From Mesorhizobium sp. B2-1-8 (lineage in GTDB: Bacteria > Pseudomonadota > Alphaproteobacteria > Rhizobiales > Rhizobiaceae): a stretch of DNA of 64,000 bases. The stretch covers positions 3,821,501-3,885,500 of the forward strand of contig NZ_CP083952.1 in the NCBI RefSeq assembly GCF_006442545.2, given 5' to 3'. Below are positions 48,583 to 57,288 of this stretch, in pieces. Under the pieces are notes generated by a model. The model worked only from the letters and a program-made list of their open reading frames with translations, did no database searches and was not told the origin of the DNA. Made by a program: the position numbers and the translations under genes. Numbering within the stretch: position 1 is the stretch's first letter; each line of letters begins with the position of its first letter.

Positions 48583-49095
48583 ATGGCTGAGATCAAGGAT
48601 CGCGAGAACGCGCTCATCATGGAAACGACCAAGGGCAAGGTCGTCATCGAACTGTTTCCCGATTTGGCCCCCGGCCATGTCGCCCGCATCAAGGAACTGG
48701 CGCGCGAAGGCGCCTATGACGGCGTCGTCTTCCATCGCGTCATCGAGGGCTTCATGGCGCAGACCGGCGACGTCAAGTTCGGCAATTCGAGCAAGCCCTC
48801 GTTTGCGCCGTCGCGCGCTGGCATGGGCGGCTCTGAAAAGCCTGACCTGAAGGCTGAATTCTCCAACGCGAACCACGGGCGCGGTACCTGCTCGATGGCT
48901 CGTTCGCAGAACCCGAACTCGGCCAACTCGCAGTTCTTCATCTGCTTCGACGATGCCGCTTTCCTCAACCGCCAGTACACGGTCTGGGGCCAGGTCATCG
49001 AAGGCATGGACAATGTCGACAAGATCAAGCGCGGCGAGCCTGTGCAGGATCCCGACAAGATCGTGTCGCTGAAGGTCGCGGCAGACGTCAAGTAA
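48583..49095 (+). CDS. ppiB: Cytoplasmic peptidyl-prolyl isomerase (cyclophilin)
   Basis: A 170-residue cyclophilin without a signal peptide. VVFHRVIEGFMAQTGDVKFG is nearly identical to its neighbour, with the same QFFICFDDA segment and an FLNRQYTVWGQV loop. It isomerises proline peptide bonds in the cytoplasm. It lies in the same run as coaD, probably cotranscribed. Confidence 0.95.
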   Translation: MAEIKDRENALIMETTKGKVVIELFPDLAPGHVARIKELAREGAYDGVVFHRVIEGFMAQTGDVKFGNSSKPSFAPSRAGMGGSEKPDLKAEFSNANHGRGTCSMARSQNPNSANSQFFICFDDAAFLNRQYTVWGQVIEGMDNVDKIKRGEPVQDPDKIVSLKVAADVK

Positions 49096-49107
49096 GGCGA
49101 AACGACA

Positions 49108-49557
49108 ATGATGGGCGTCGTCTGGTCGCTTCTCGGCATCCTGTCCGGCGCCTTCATTGCCATTCAGGCGCCGATCAACTCGCAGCTTGCACGCGGCCTG
49201 GGTCTTCCTGTCGCGGCGGCCGCGTTTTCATTCCTGTCGGGCGCGGTCGTGCTTGGCATCATCTCGGTCACGGTGGTGAAGCTGCAAGGCATATCGCTCG
49301 ACTGGAAGGCGCCGGCGCCGTGGTTGTTCGTCGCCGGCGGCATGCTCGGCGGCTTCTATGTCACGCTCTCCACCATCCTGACGCCACGCATCGGTGCCGC
49401 CGCCCTGATGGCGTTCCTGGTGGCCGGTCAGTTGATCGCCGGCATGCTCATCGACCGCGTCGGCTTCCTTGGCGTCGCGGTGCGTGAAATCTCGCTCGGC
49501 CGGATCGCCGGCGCGGTGCTTCTGCTGGCCGGAGCGCTGCTCGTTCGGCTGTTTTGA
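49108..49557 (+). CDS. DMT-type membrane protein, YdcZ (DUF606) family
   Basis: A 149-residue protein with five hydrophobic helices. It opens WSLLGILSGAFIAIQAPINSQLAR, the DUF606/YdcZ pattern, a family placed in the drug/metabolite transporter superfamily. The last helix ends LLVRLF. The substrate is unknown. It is 12 bases after the cyclophilin gene and 6 before queA, so it is part of the same transcript. Confidence 0.83.
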   Translation: MMGVVWSLLGILSGAFIAIQAPINSQLARGLGLPVAAAAFSFLSGAVVLGIISVTVVKLQGISLDWKAPAPWLFVAGGMLGGFYVTLSTILTPRIGAAALMAFLVAGQLIAGMLIDRVGFLGVAVREISLGRIAGAVLLLAGALLVRLF

Positions 49558-49563
49558 TTCCCG

Positions 49564-50652
49564 ATGCGCGTCGACCTCTTTGATTTCGACCTGCCGGAGG
49601 AGCGTATCGCGCTTCGCCCGGCGGAACCGCGCGACAGCGCCAAAATGCTCGTCATCAAGCCGGGCGAGGAGCTGGAGGACCGGACGGTTGGCGATCTGCC
49701 GTCCTTGCTCGGCGCCGGCGACGTGCTGGTCTTCAACGACACCATGGTCATTCCAGCGCAGCTGAAGGGCATCAGGCGGCGCGGCGAAGCACAAGCGCAG
49801 GTCGAGGCCACGCTGCACATGCGCATGGCTCCTGACCGTTGGCTAGCGTTCATGCGGCCGGGAAAGCGCATCGCCGCCGACGACCGCATCCATTTCGGCC
49901 ATGACGGCAATTCCTGTTTCCTCGGCCAGCTCGACGCCACCGTGATCGAAAAAGGCGAGGGCGGTGAAGCGCTGCTCGGCTTTGATCTATCCGGGCCTTT
50001 CCTCGACGAAGCGCTGCACGCGGTCGGCCACATTCCGCTGCCGCCCTACATCGCCTCGAAGCGCGACGACGACGAGCGCGATCGTGCCGATTACCAGACC
50101 ATCTATGCCAGGGAAGAGGGTGCGGTAGCGGCACCCACCGCGGGCCTGCATTTCACACCGGAACTTTTCGCGGCGCTGGATGCCAAGGGCATCGAACGCC
50201 ACTTCGTCACGCTTCATGTCGGCGCCGGTACGTTCCTGCCGGTGAAAGCGGACGACACCGCCGACCACAAGATGCATGCCGAGATCGGCTCGGTCAGCGC
50301 GGCGACCGCCGAGGCGCTCAACGCCGCGAAGGCGAGGGGCGGGCGCATCGTTGCCGTCGGTACGACCTCGCTGCGCCTGCTGGAGAGCGCGGCGCGTGAA
50401 GACGGCACGCTGGCGCCATGGTCCGGACCGACCGACATTTTCATCACGCCCGGTTACCGCTTTCGCACCGCCGACATGCTGATGACCAATTTCCATCTGC
50501 CGCGCTCGACATTGTTCATGCTTGTCTCGGCCTTCAGCGGCCTCGACACGATGCGTGCCGCCTATGCGCATGCCATCGCGAACCGTTACAGGTTCTACTC
50601 CTATGGCGATGCAAGCCTGCTTTACCGAGCGGAGATGAGCGATGGACGATGA
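49564..50652 (+). CDS. queA: S-adenosylmethionine:tRNA ribosyltransferase-isomerase
   Basis: Moves the ribosyl group of SAM to preQ1 in tRNA to make epoxyqueuosine. The 362-residue length is usual. Motifs visible are [50 protein letters not shown], and [20 protein letters not shown]. It lies just before tgt, which acts one step earlier on the same tRNA base, so the two queuosine genes are one operon. Confidence 0.97.
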   Translation: MRVDLFDFDLPEERIALRPAEPRDSAKMLVIKPGEELEDRTVGDLPSLLGAGDVLVFNDTMVIPAQLKGIRRRGEAQAQVEATLHMRMAPDRWLAFMRPGKRIAADDRIHFGHDGNSCFLGQLDATVIEKGEGGEALLGFDLSGPFLDEALHAVGHIPLPPYIASKRDDDERDRADYQTIYAREEGAVAAPTAGLHFTPELFAALDAKGIERHFVTLHVGAGTFLPVKADDTADHKMHAEIGSVSAATAEALNAAKARGGRIVAVGTTSLRLLESAAREDGTLAPWSGPTDIFITPGYRFRTADMLMTNFHLPRSTLFMLVSAFSGLDTMRAAYAHAIANRYRFYSYGDASLLYRAEMSDGR

Positions 50653-50911
50653 TCTGCAAACCCTCGATCGCGAAAGCCTGATCGCGGAAGTGAAAAAGCT
50701 GCGCGCCGGCATTCGCGCGCACCGCGATACATCAGGCCACGATCTGTGCTGGCATCACCCCGATCTGTGGGACCTGCTGCCTGAGAAGACCCAGCCATCG
50801 ATCGCCGTGCCGCCATGGCCCAAATTCATGCGAGGCTGCATCCGGTACCGTCAATCGCTCGACAGGCAGGCGCCGGATGCGCCGGTCCACGACAAGGAAT
50901 TCAATGACTGA
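50642..50911 (+). CDS. Small conserved-looking protein between queA and tgt
   Basis: An 89-residue, charged protein ([25 protein letters not shown]...). It overlaps the end of queA by 11 bases and the start of tgt by eight, and keeps the frame open with normal codon use. GAGATGAGCG lies before its start. A coiled-coil N-terminal helix is likely, then a Trp/His-rich part ([15 protein letters not shown]). There is no known family; its place suggests a link to queuosine or at least to the operon. Confidence 0.7.
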   Translation: MDDDLQTLDRESLIAEVKKLRAGIRAHRDTSGHDLCWHHPDLWDLLPEKTQPSIAVPPWPKFMRGCIRYRQSLDRQAPDAPVHDKEFND

Positions 50912-52034
50912 GACGTTCAGCTTCAAGGTGCTGGCGACCGATGGCAAGGCGCGGCGCGGCCTGATCGACATGCCGCGCGGCGAAATCCGCACGCCGGCCT
51001 TCATGCCGGTCGGCACCGGTGGCACGGTCAAGGCCATGTACATGGACCAGGTGCGCGGCGTCGGCGCCGACATCATCCTTGGCAACACCTATCACCTGAT
51101 GCTGCGGCCCGGGGCCGAGCGCGTGGCGCGGCTCGGCGGTCTGCACGAATTCGCCCGCTGGCCGCACCCGATCCTGACCGACAGCGGCGGATTCCAGGTG
51201 ATGTCGCTGTCGACGCTGAGGAAGCTGACCGAGAAAGGCGTCACCTTCCGTTCGCACATCGATGGCGCGGCCTATGAAATGTCACCGGAGCGCTCCATAG
51301 AAATTCAAGGATTGCTCGATTCCGACATCCAGATGCAGCTCGACGAATGCACGGCGCTGCCTGCCGAGGTGAAAGAGATCGAGCGCGCCATGGAACTGTC
51401 GCTGCGCTGGGCGGAGCGCTGCAAGACGGCGTTCGGCGACCAGCCAGGCAAGGCGATGTTCGGCATCGTGCAGGGTGGCGACAACGCCGCGCTCAGGGTG
51501 CGCTCGGCGCAGGCGCTGAGCGCGATGAACCTGAAGGGCTATGCTGTCGGCGGCCTGGCTGTCGGCGAGCCGCAAGCGGTGATGCTCGATATGCTCGACA
51601 TCACGTGCCCGGAACTGCCCGACAACAAGCCGCGCTACCTGATGGGCGTGGGCACGCCGGACGATATCCTGAAATCGGTGGCGCGCGGCATCGACATGTT
51701 CGACTGCGTGATGCCGACGCGAGCCGGCCGGCATGGTCTCGCCTATACCAGGCGCGGCAAAGTCAATCTGCGCAACGCCCGCCACGCCGACGATCCGCGC
51801 CCGCTCGACGAAGAGAGCGATTGCCCCGCGGCGCGCGACTATTCGCGTGCCTATCTGCACCATCTGGTGCGCTCGCAAGAGGCGCTCGGGGCGATGCTGC
51901 TGACCTGGAACAACCTTTCCTACTACCAGAAGCTGATGCAGGACATCCGGGCCGCGATCGAAGCGGGCAGCTTCGAGGCACGCGGCGCGGAGATCAGCGA
52001 AGGCTGGGCGAGGGGCGATATCCCGGGGGTGTAA
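50904..52034 (+). CDS. tgt: tRNA-guanine transglycosylase
   Basis: Exchanges guanine 34 of GUN-anticodon tRNAs for preQ1. The 376-residue protein has [10 protein letters not shown] with the general acid/base Asp, GG...FGIVQGG, the nucleophile region [13 protein letters not shown], and GDIPGV at the end. The zinc site is mostly gone: in place of CxCxxC there is S305-D-C307-P-A-A310, and the His is Asn336. The ATG at 50904 matches the family N-terminus; it overlaps the preceding small gene. Confidence 0.95.
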   Translation: MTETFSFKVLATDGKARRGLIDMPRGEIRTPAFMPVGTGGTVKAMYMDQVRGVGADIILGNTYHLMLRPGAERVARLGGLHEFARWPHPILTDSGGFQVMSLSTLRKLTEKGVTFRSHIDGAAYEMSPERSIEIQGLLDSDIQMQLDECTALPAEVKEIERAMELSLRWAERCKTAFGDQPGKAMFGIVQGGDNAALRVRSAQALSAMNLKGYAVGGLAVGEPQAVMLDMLDITCPELPDNKPRYLMGVGTPDDILKSVARGIDMFDCVMPTRAGRHGLAYTRRGKVNLRNARHADDPRPLDEESDCPAARDYSRAYLHHLVRSQEALGAMLLTWNNLSYYQKLMQDIRAAIEAGSFEARGAEISEGWARGDIPGV

Positions 52035-52053
52035 CGCTCCGACGCTGCAGCAT

Positions 52054-52473
52054 TCACGTGCTCAGCGAATTCGACGCCCGCAGGCTGCAGCCGGTGATCT
52101 GGAACGTGCCGTCGGGCTGTTGCTGTAGCGTGTAGACCGCCTCGTAGTCCTTGCCGTCGGGGCCGACGATCAGCACCTGCTGGACGATCGAACCCGGGCC
52201 CCTCTGCTCGACCTTGCCGAAAGAGTAGGACTGTGGCCTGCGCACAGGCGGATAGCCGTTGATCACCATGTTCATGAAGGCGTCGACGGTCGGGAATACC
52301 TGCTTCACATTCGGGGCGGCGAAGCTGTAGGCCTTGGCGCCGTCATTGGCGACGAGGGCCTTCAATTGACCGTCGATGACGGCCTGGCCAGCCTTGATCT
52401 CGGCATCGCCGGCAAACGCCTGGGAAACCAGCATGAGCGAAACGAATGCGAATGCGAAAAAGCCGCGGCGCAT
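52054..52473 (-). CDS. Secreted DUF4864-type protein
   Basis: A 139-residue protein with a signal peptide (FFAFAFVSLMLVSQAFA), then the DUF4864 pattern: IDGQLKALVANDGAKAYSFAAPNV and MVINGYPPVRRPQSYSFGKVEQRG. The family has no assigned function; its fold resembles small ligand-binding or NTF2-like domains. It is convergent with tgt. Confidence 0.75.
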   Translation of the reverse strand: MRRGFFAFAFVSLMLVSQAFAGDAEIKAGQAVIDGQLKALVANDGAKAYSFAAPNVKQVFPTVDAFMNMVINGYPPVRRPQSYSFGKVEQRGPGSIVQQVLIVGPDGKDYEAVYTLQQQPDGTFQITGCSLRASNSLST

Positions 52474-52720
52474 GGCCTGTCTCCACCGTCCCTTCGAAAA
52501 GCCGCCTCCAGAAACGCTGTTCCAGGAGGCATCCTAACATATGGGTGACGGTGCTTCACGGTTTCAGAGGCGCCAATGATGGACCCCGAGGGAGAGAGCG
52601 TGTGCTGCGCGAGGCCGTTGCCAAAGCAGGTGCCCGGCCAAGTGCGCATTCCAACGCTTGAAAGGCCGCCTCCAGTCTGCCAGAAGGGCCGCTGGACCTG
52701 GAAGTTAGCGGGACGAAGCC

Positions 52721-52957
52721 ATGAAGGCGTTTTTCGTGCAGATCAAATGCGAGCTGGGCAAATCCTATGAGGTTGCCAGCGCGCTTGCCGACGCCGAGAT
52801 CGCCTCGGAAATCTATTCCACCGCCGGCAATTACGATCTGCTCGCCAAATTCTATGTCGACGATGAGGAAGACGTCGGCCATTTCGTCAACGAGAAGGTG
52901 CAGATTCTTCCCGGCATCAAGGACACGTTCACCGTCGTCACCTTCCGCGCCTTTTAG
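52721..52957 (+). CDS. Stand-alone Lrp/AsnC-type RAM domain protein
   Basis: A 78-residue protein consisting only of the Lrp/AsnC effector-binding (RAM) domain: FFVQIKCELGKSYEVASALAD, EIYSTAGNYDLLAKFYVDDEEDVGHFVNEKV, GIKDTFTVVTF. The DNA-binding helix-turn-helix of Lrp is absent, as in the SMLA group that assembles into rings and binds amino acids. Its role in the cell is unclear. It has its own upstream region of about 240 bases. Confidence 0.87.
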   Translation: MKAFFVQIKCELGKSYEVASALADAEIASEIYSTAGNYDLLAKFYVDDEEDVGHFVNEKVQILPGIKDTFTVVTFRAF

Positions 52958-53104
52958 CAGCGCGAGGCATTTGCCCGGGCATGAGGCAAAGCCTGATCAA
53001 GCTCATATTTTAGCTGCCTCAATTTTAAGCAGCCGCAACATACTGATCGTCCGCATCTCCCAAATCACCGATTGCGCTTGATTTTCTCCGACGACGCCAG
53101 TGAA

Positions 53105-54541
53105 ATGGCGTCACAGGGGAGTATGCGATTGGCCGCGTTCGATGAAATGCTTCCGGAGGTCTCCGGACTTAGAAGACCATATTCGGCTTACGATCGCTGG
53201 CTGAAGGAGCAGGATCCAGCCAGACTTACCGAAAAGATGCAGGATGCCGAACGCGTCTTCCGCAAGACCGGGATCACGTTTGCGGTCTACGGCGAGCAGG
53301 AAGCATCCGAACGGCTGATCCCTTTCGATATCGTTCCCCGCATCATTTCAGGCAATGAGTGGCGCCGCCTGACGCAAGGCATCGAGCAACGCGTACAGGC
53401 GCTGAACGCCTTCCTCGACGACATCTACCATCGCCAGGAAATCCTTCGCGCCGGCCGCGTCCCCAGGGACCTGATCGCCAGGAACGAGGCGTTCCTCCCG
53501 GAAATGATTGGCGTGCGGCCGCCGGCCGGCGTCTACACCCACATCATCGGCGTCGACATCGTGCGTATCGGCGAGGACGAGTTCTACGTGCTGGAAGACA
53601 ATGCGCGCACGCCGTCCGGTGTCTCCTACATGCTAGAGAACCGCGAAACGATGATGCAACTGTTCCCCGAGCTGTTCCAGAAGATCAAGGTGCGGCCGGT
53701 GGAGAATTATCCGCAGCTGCTGCGCCAGTCGCTGGCGGCGGTGCGGCCACAAGGCACCAAGGGCGCGCCGACCATCGCGGTTCTGACGCCCGGCAGTTTC
53801 AATTCCGCCTATTTCGAACACGCCTTCCTTGCAGATCAGATGGGCGTGCAACTGGTGGAGGGGCAGGATCTGCGCGTCGTCGACGGCCATGTCGCGATGC
53901 GGACGACCGAAGGCTACAAGCAGATCGACGTTCTCTACCGCCGCGTGGATGATTCTTTCCTGGACCCGCTGACCTTCAGGCCGGATTCGGCCCTTGGCAT
54001 ACCCGGCATCATGGATGTCTACCGCGCCGGCAATATCACCATCGCCAATGCGCCGGGAACCGGCATTGCCGACGACAAGGCGATCTATTCCTACATGCCG
54101 GAGATCGTCGAATTCTACACCGGCCGCAAGGCCATCCTCGGCAACATCCCGACATGGCGCTGTTCGGAGCCGGACAGCCTGAAATATGTGCTCGAACACA
54201 TCCACGAGCTTGTGATCAAGGAAGTGCATGGTTCCGGCGGCTACGGCATGCTGGTCGGCCCGGCGGCGACCAAGAAAGAATGTCAGGATTTTGCCAAGAA
54301 GCTGCAGGCCAAGCCGTCTAATTACATCGCCCAGCCGACGCTCGCGCTCTCGACCTGTCCGATCCTGACTGAAAAGGGGCTGGCGCCGCGCCACGTCGAC
54401 TTGCGGCCTTATGTGCTGGTTTCCGACCGCATCCAGATCGTGCCTGGTGGGCTGACGCGTGTCGCGCTGAAGGAAGGCTCGCTGGTTGTCAATTCCTCTC
54501 AGGGCGGCGGGACGAAGGATACGTGGGTGCTGGATGATTAA
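53105..54541 (+). CDS. Circularly permuted ATP-grasp protein (COG2308) of an Anbu operon
   Basis: A protein of about 478 residues, type 2 circularly permuted ATP-grasp (DUF404/DUF407 family). Visible segments include RPYSAYDRWLKEQ, NAFLDDIYHRQEIL, FYVLEDNARTPSGVSYMLENRE, VIKEVHGSGGYGMLVGP (the ATP-grasp Lys/Gly loop) and RHVDLRPYVLVSD. ATP-grasp proteins form amide bonds between a carboxylate and an amine. It leads a four-gene run with alpha-E, transglutaminase-like and Anbu. The start is uncertain: ATG 53105 or 53123, or TTG 53072. Confidence 0.88.
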   Translation: MASQGSMRLAAFDEMLPEVSGLRRPYSAYDRWLKEQDPARLTEKMQDAERVFRKTGITFAVYGEQEASERLIPFDIVPRIISGNEWRRLTQGIEQRVQALNAFLDDIYHRQEILRAGRVPRDLIARNEAFLPEMIGVRPPAGVYTHIIGVDIVRIGEDEFYVLEDNARTPSGVSYMLENRETMMQLFPELFQKIKVRPVENYPQLLRQSLAAVRPQGTKGAPTIAVLTPGSFNSAYFEHAFLADQMGVQLVEGQDLRVVDGHVAMRTTEGYKQIDVLYRRVDDSFLDPLTFRPDSALGIPGIMDVYRAGNITIANAPGTGIADDKAIYSYMPEIVEFYTGRKAILGNIPTWRCSEPDSLKYVLEHIHELVIKEVHGSGGYGMLVGPAATKKECQDFAKKLQAKPSNYIAQPTLALSTCPILTEKGLAPRHVDLRPYVLVSDRIQIVPGGLTRVALKEGSLVVNSSQGGGTKDTWVLDD

Positions 54542-54546
54542 AATGG

Positions 54547-54657
54547 GTGAGTAGGGAATAGTCAGTAGTCAGTAGTGGAAGCAGAGGGGACAGGGAAATG
54601 CCATATTCCGTTGAAATTCAATCGCTTGCTATTCGCTGCTCGCTATTCCCTACTCAC
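54547..54657. repeat. Miniature element with 15-bp inverted ends inside the Anbu operon
   Basis: GTGAGTAGGGAATAG (54547-54561) and CTATTCCCTACTCAC (54643-54657) are perfect inverted ends of a 111-base stretch. The interior has tandem AGT-AGTC repeats near the left end and a TATTCGCTGCTCGC near the right. The stretch fills most of the gap between the ATP-grasp and alpha-E genes. Size and ends fit a MITE-like or hairpin repeat. Confidence 0.6.
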
Positions 54658-54676
54658 TAGCCCGAAGGGCCATTCC

Positions 54677-55618
54677 ATGCTTCTCGGCCGCACCGCCAAC
54701 GGGCTCTACTGGATGAACCGCTATATCGAGCGGGCGGAAAACATGGCGCGGCTGGTCGACGCCGGGCTGCGCATGGCGCTGACCCGCACCCAGAATGCGT
54801 CCGAGGAATGGAATTCGGTGCTGCTCAGCGCCGGCTCCGACGTCGCCTTCAAGCAGAAATACCCGGACTATACGGCGGCCAATGTCTCTGATTTCCTTTT
54901 GCGCGACACGTCGAACCCATCGAGCACGATGTCGTCGATCGAGACTGCCCGCAACAATGCGCGCATGGTGCGCACCGCGCTGACGCGCGAGACCTGGGAG
55001 AGCATCAACGAAGCCTGGATGGCGCTGAAACGGATGCTGGCGAGGCCGATCGACGAGCGCGACCTGCCCAACGTGCTCGACGCGATCAAGCGCGAGACCG
55101 CGCTGATCCGTGGCTCGTTCTACGGTACCATGCTGCGCAACGAGATTTTCGATTTCTCGCAGCTCGGCACCTATGTCGAGCGCGCCGACAACACCGCGCG
55201 CATCCTCGACGTGAAATACTACGTGCTGTTGCCGTCGATCTCATGGGTCGGCTCGACGCTCGACAACTATCAGTGGGAATCGATCCTGCGCTCGGTATCG
55301 GCGCATCGCTCCTACCGCTGGGTCTACGACGCCGACTACAAGCCGACCAATATCGCGGACTACCTGATCCTCAACGTCCGCATGCCGCGGTCGCTGACCT
55401 TCTGCTATCGCTTCCTGGCAGAGCATCTGAAGTTCCTCTCCGACGACTATGGCGAGCGCCATGCGTGTCACGCAACGGCGGAAAAGACGCAGGCAATGCT
55501 GAGGGCAGGGTCGATCAAGGATATATTCGACACCGGTCTGCATGAGTTCCTGGCCGGGTTCATCCGCGACAACACCAGGCTCGGCGACGAGATCGCGCAG
55601 GACTACAGGTTTTATTGA
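54677..55618 (+). CDS. Alpha-E domain protein (COG2307)
   Basis: A 313-residue, largely helical alpha-E protein. It opens LLGRTANGLYWMNRYIERAENMARLVDA, a strongly conserved family start, and later has a second YVERADNTARILDVKYY repeat of the same pattern, which suggests two related halves. The family always appears beside ATP-grasp and transglutaminase-like genes and is thought to be a structural or binding partner of the ATP-grasp enzyme; no activity is known to me. The start is at 54677, 19 bases after the inverted-repeat element. It is 7 bases before the next gene. Confidence 0.88.
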   Translation: MLLGRTANGLYWMNRYIERAENMARLVDAGLRMALTRTQNASEEWNSVLLSAGSDVAFKQKYPDYTAANVSDFLLRDTSNPSSTMSSIETARNNARMVRTALTRETWESINEAWMALKRMLARPIDERDLPNVLDAIKRETALIRGSFYGTMLRNEIFDFSQLGTYVERADNTARILDVKYYVLLPSISWVGSTLDNYQWESILRSVSAHRSYRWVYDADYKPTNIADYLILNVRMPRSLTFCYRFLAEHLKFLSDDYGERHACHATAEKTQAMLRAGSIKDIFDTGLHEFLAGFIRDNTRLGDEIAQDYRFY

Positions 55619-55625
55619 GGAAGCC

Positions 55626-56417
55626 ATGCGGCTGAAAATCACGCACCGGACCGAATACCGCTACGACGCACCGGTGCAGTATTTGCTTCAGAGGCTGCGA
55701 CTTCTGCCCATGAGCGGTCCGACCCAGACCGTGCTGTCCTGGGCGCTGAAGGTCGAAGGCGCGCGCGAGGAAGTGCGATTTTCCGACCATTTCGGCAACG
55801 ATAACAGGCTGTTGAGCGTCGAAGGTGACCACGACTTCATCACAGTCGAAGCGTTGGGCGAGGTGGTGACGCGCGATACATCGGGCGTTTGCGGGCCGCA
55901 TCAAGGCTTCGCGCCACTCTGGTTGTTCGCGCAGGAAACCGCTTTGACCACCATAGGCGGCGGCATCCGTGATCTTACCGAGGCAATCGGCAAGGGCAAC
56001 GACCTCGAAAGGCTGCATCGGCTGATGGCCGCCATCGGCGAACGCGTCGCCTACACGCCGGGAACCACCAATGCGACAACCTCGGCCGAGGAGGCCTTGG
56101 AGCTGAAAACCGGCGTTTGCCAGGATCATAGCCACATTTTTGCCGCCGCCGCGCGCGCCATGGGATTTCCGGCCCGCTACGTCAGCGGCTATCTGATGAT
56201 GGATGCGGTGGAGCAGGCGGCGAGCCACGCCTGGGCCGAAGCCCATGTCGCGGGCCTCGGTTGGGTTGCCTTCGATCCCGCCAACGGTATTTCTCCCGAC
56301 GAACGCTATGTGAAGGTGGCCACCGGCCGCGACTACCGTGACGCTTCGCCGGTGTCGGGAATTCGGCTGGGACAGGCGGAAGAACTGCTTGCGGTCACCG
56401 TCACGGTAGAGCAGTAA
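55626..56417 (+). CDS. Transglutaminase-like cysteine hydrolase (COG1305)
   Basis: A 263-residue papain-like enzyme with an intact catalytic triad: Cys165 in GVCQDHSH, His201 in SHAWAEAH and Asp217 in FDPANG. The N-terminal half has the transglut_N pattern (LKITHRTEYRYDAPVQ...LRLLP). Bacterial members mostly hydrolyse or transfer amides. GAGG precedes ATG 55626. It sits between alpha-E and Anbu, and its start is a short step after the alpha-E stop, so all four are cotranscribed. Confidence 0.92.
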   Translation: MRLKITHRTEYRYDAPVQYLLQRLRLLPMSGPTQTVLSWALKVEGAREEVRFSDHFGNDNRLLSVEGDHDFITVEALGEVVTRDTSGVCGPHQGFAPLWLFAQETALTTIGGGIRDLTEAIGKGNDLERLHRLMAAIGERVAYTPGTTNATTSAEEALELKTGVCQDHSHIFAAAARAMGFPARYVSGYLMMDAVEQAASHAWAEAHVAGLGWVAFDPANGISPDERYVKVATGRDYRDASPVSGIRLGQAEELLAVTVTVEQ

Positions 56418-56448
56418 TCCCCCAGGGATTGCTGCCTTAAGAGATTCC

Positions 56449-57180
56449 ATGACCTATTGCGTCGGCCTCAAGATCGATCGCGGGCTCGTGTTCATGTCGG
56501 ACACGCGCACCAATGCCGGCATGGATTCGATCTCGACCTTCAAGAAGATGCATGTCTGGGAACAGCCTGGCGAGCGTGTCATCGTCTTGATGTCGGCCGG
56601 CAATCTGGCGACGACGCAGGCCGTGGTCAGCCTGCTCGACGAGCGCACCAAGGCGGTGACCGACCGGCACGAGAAGCTGCTCGAAACGCCGTCCATGTAC
56701 CAGACGGTGCGGTTGGTTGGCGACACGGTGAAAGAGGTGATCGCGCAGTCGTCGCCCGCCGGCGAGAAGGCCGATTCCTATTTCAATGCCTCCTTCATCC
56801 TCGGCGGGCAGATCAAGGGCAGCCCGCCGCGCCTTTTCATGATCTATCCCGAAGGCAATTTCATCGAATCGACCGACGACACGCCGTTCTTCCAGATCGG
56901 CGAAACCAAATACGGCAAACCGATCATCATTCGCGCCTACGAAAAGACGATGAGCCTCGCCGCGACGGTGAAACTCCTGCTGGTGTCGTTCGATTCGACG
57001 TTGAAGTCGAACCTGTCGGTCGGCTTGCCTCTCGACCTGCTTTTCCTGGAACAGGACGCCTTTCAGGTCGGCCTGAAAAAGCGGATCGCCCAGGACGATC
57101 AGTATTACCGCACGATCTCCGACGGATGGTCGAATGCCCTAAAGACGGCTTTCGCCAGTTTGCCGGATTTTCCTGGCTAG
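56449..57180 (+). CDS. Proteasome-like peptidase Anbu (COG3484)
   Basis: A 243-residue N-terminal-nucleophile hydrolase of the Anbu class. MTYCVGLKIDRGLVFMSDTR leaves Thr as first residue after Met removal, with the following Lys and Asp placed as in proteasome beta subunits. FKKMHVW and VIVLMSAGNLATTQAVVS are family-specific. Anbu proteins form open rings or spirals, and proteolysis has been hard to show for most of them. It ends the four-gene operon, 31 bases after the cysteine hydrolase. Confidence 0.92.
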   Translation: MTYCVGLKIDRGLVFMSDTRTNAGMDSISTFKKMHVWEQPGERVIVLMSAGNLATTQAVVSLLDERTKAVTDRHEKLLETPSMYQTVRLVGDTVKEVIAQSSPAGEKADSYFNASFILGGQIKGSPPRLFMIYPEGNFIESTDDTPFFQIGETKYGKPIIIRAYEKTMSLAATVKLLLVSFDSTLKSNLSVGLPLDLLFLEQDAFQVGLKKRIAQDDQYYRTISDGWSNALKTAFASLPDFPG

Positions 57181-57288
57181 TCCGCTGTTTCGCCATTTGA
57201 CGGCGGTTGCAATTATTTCACATGTTAATTAATATCTGAAGAGCCGGCGGCAACCACCGGCAGCGAAGGATCATGTCGGGAGGACAAG

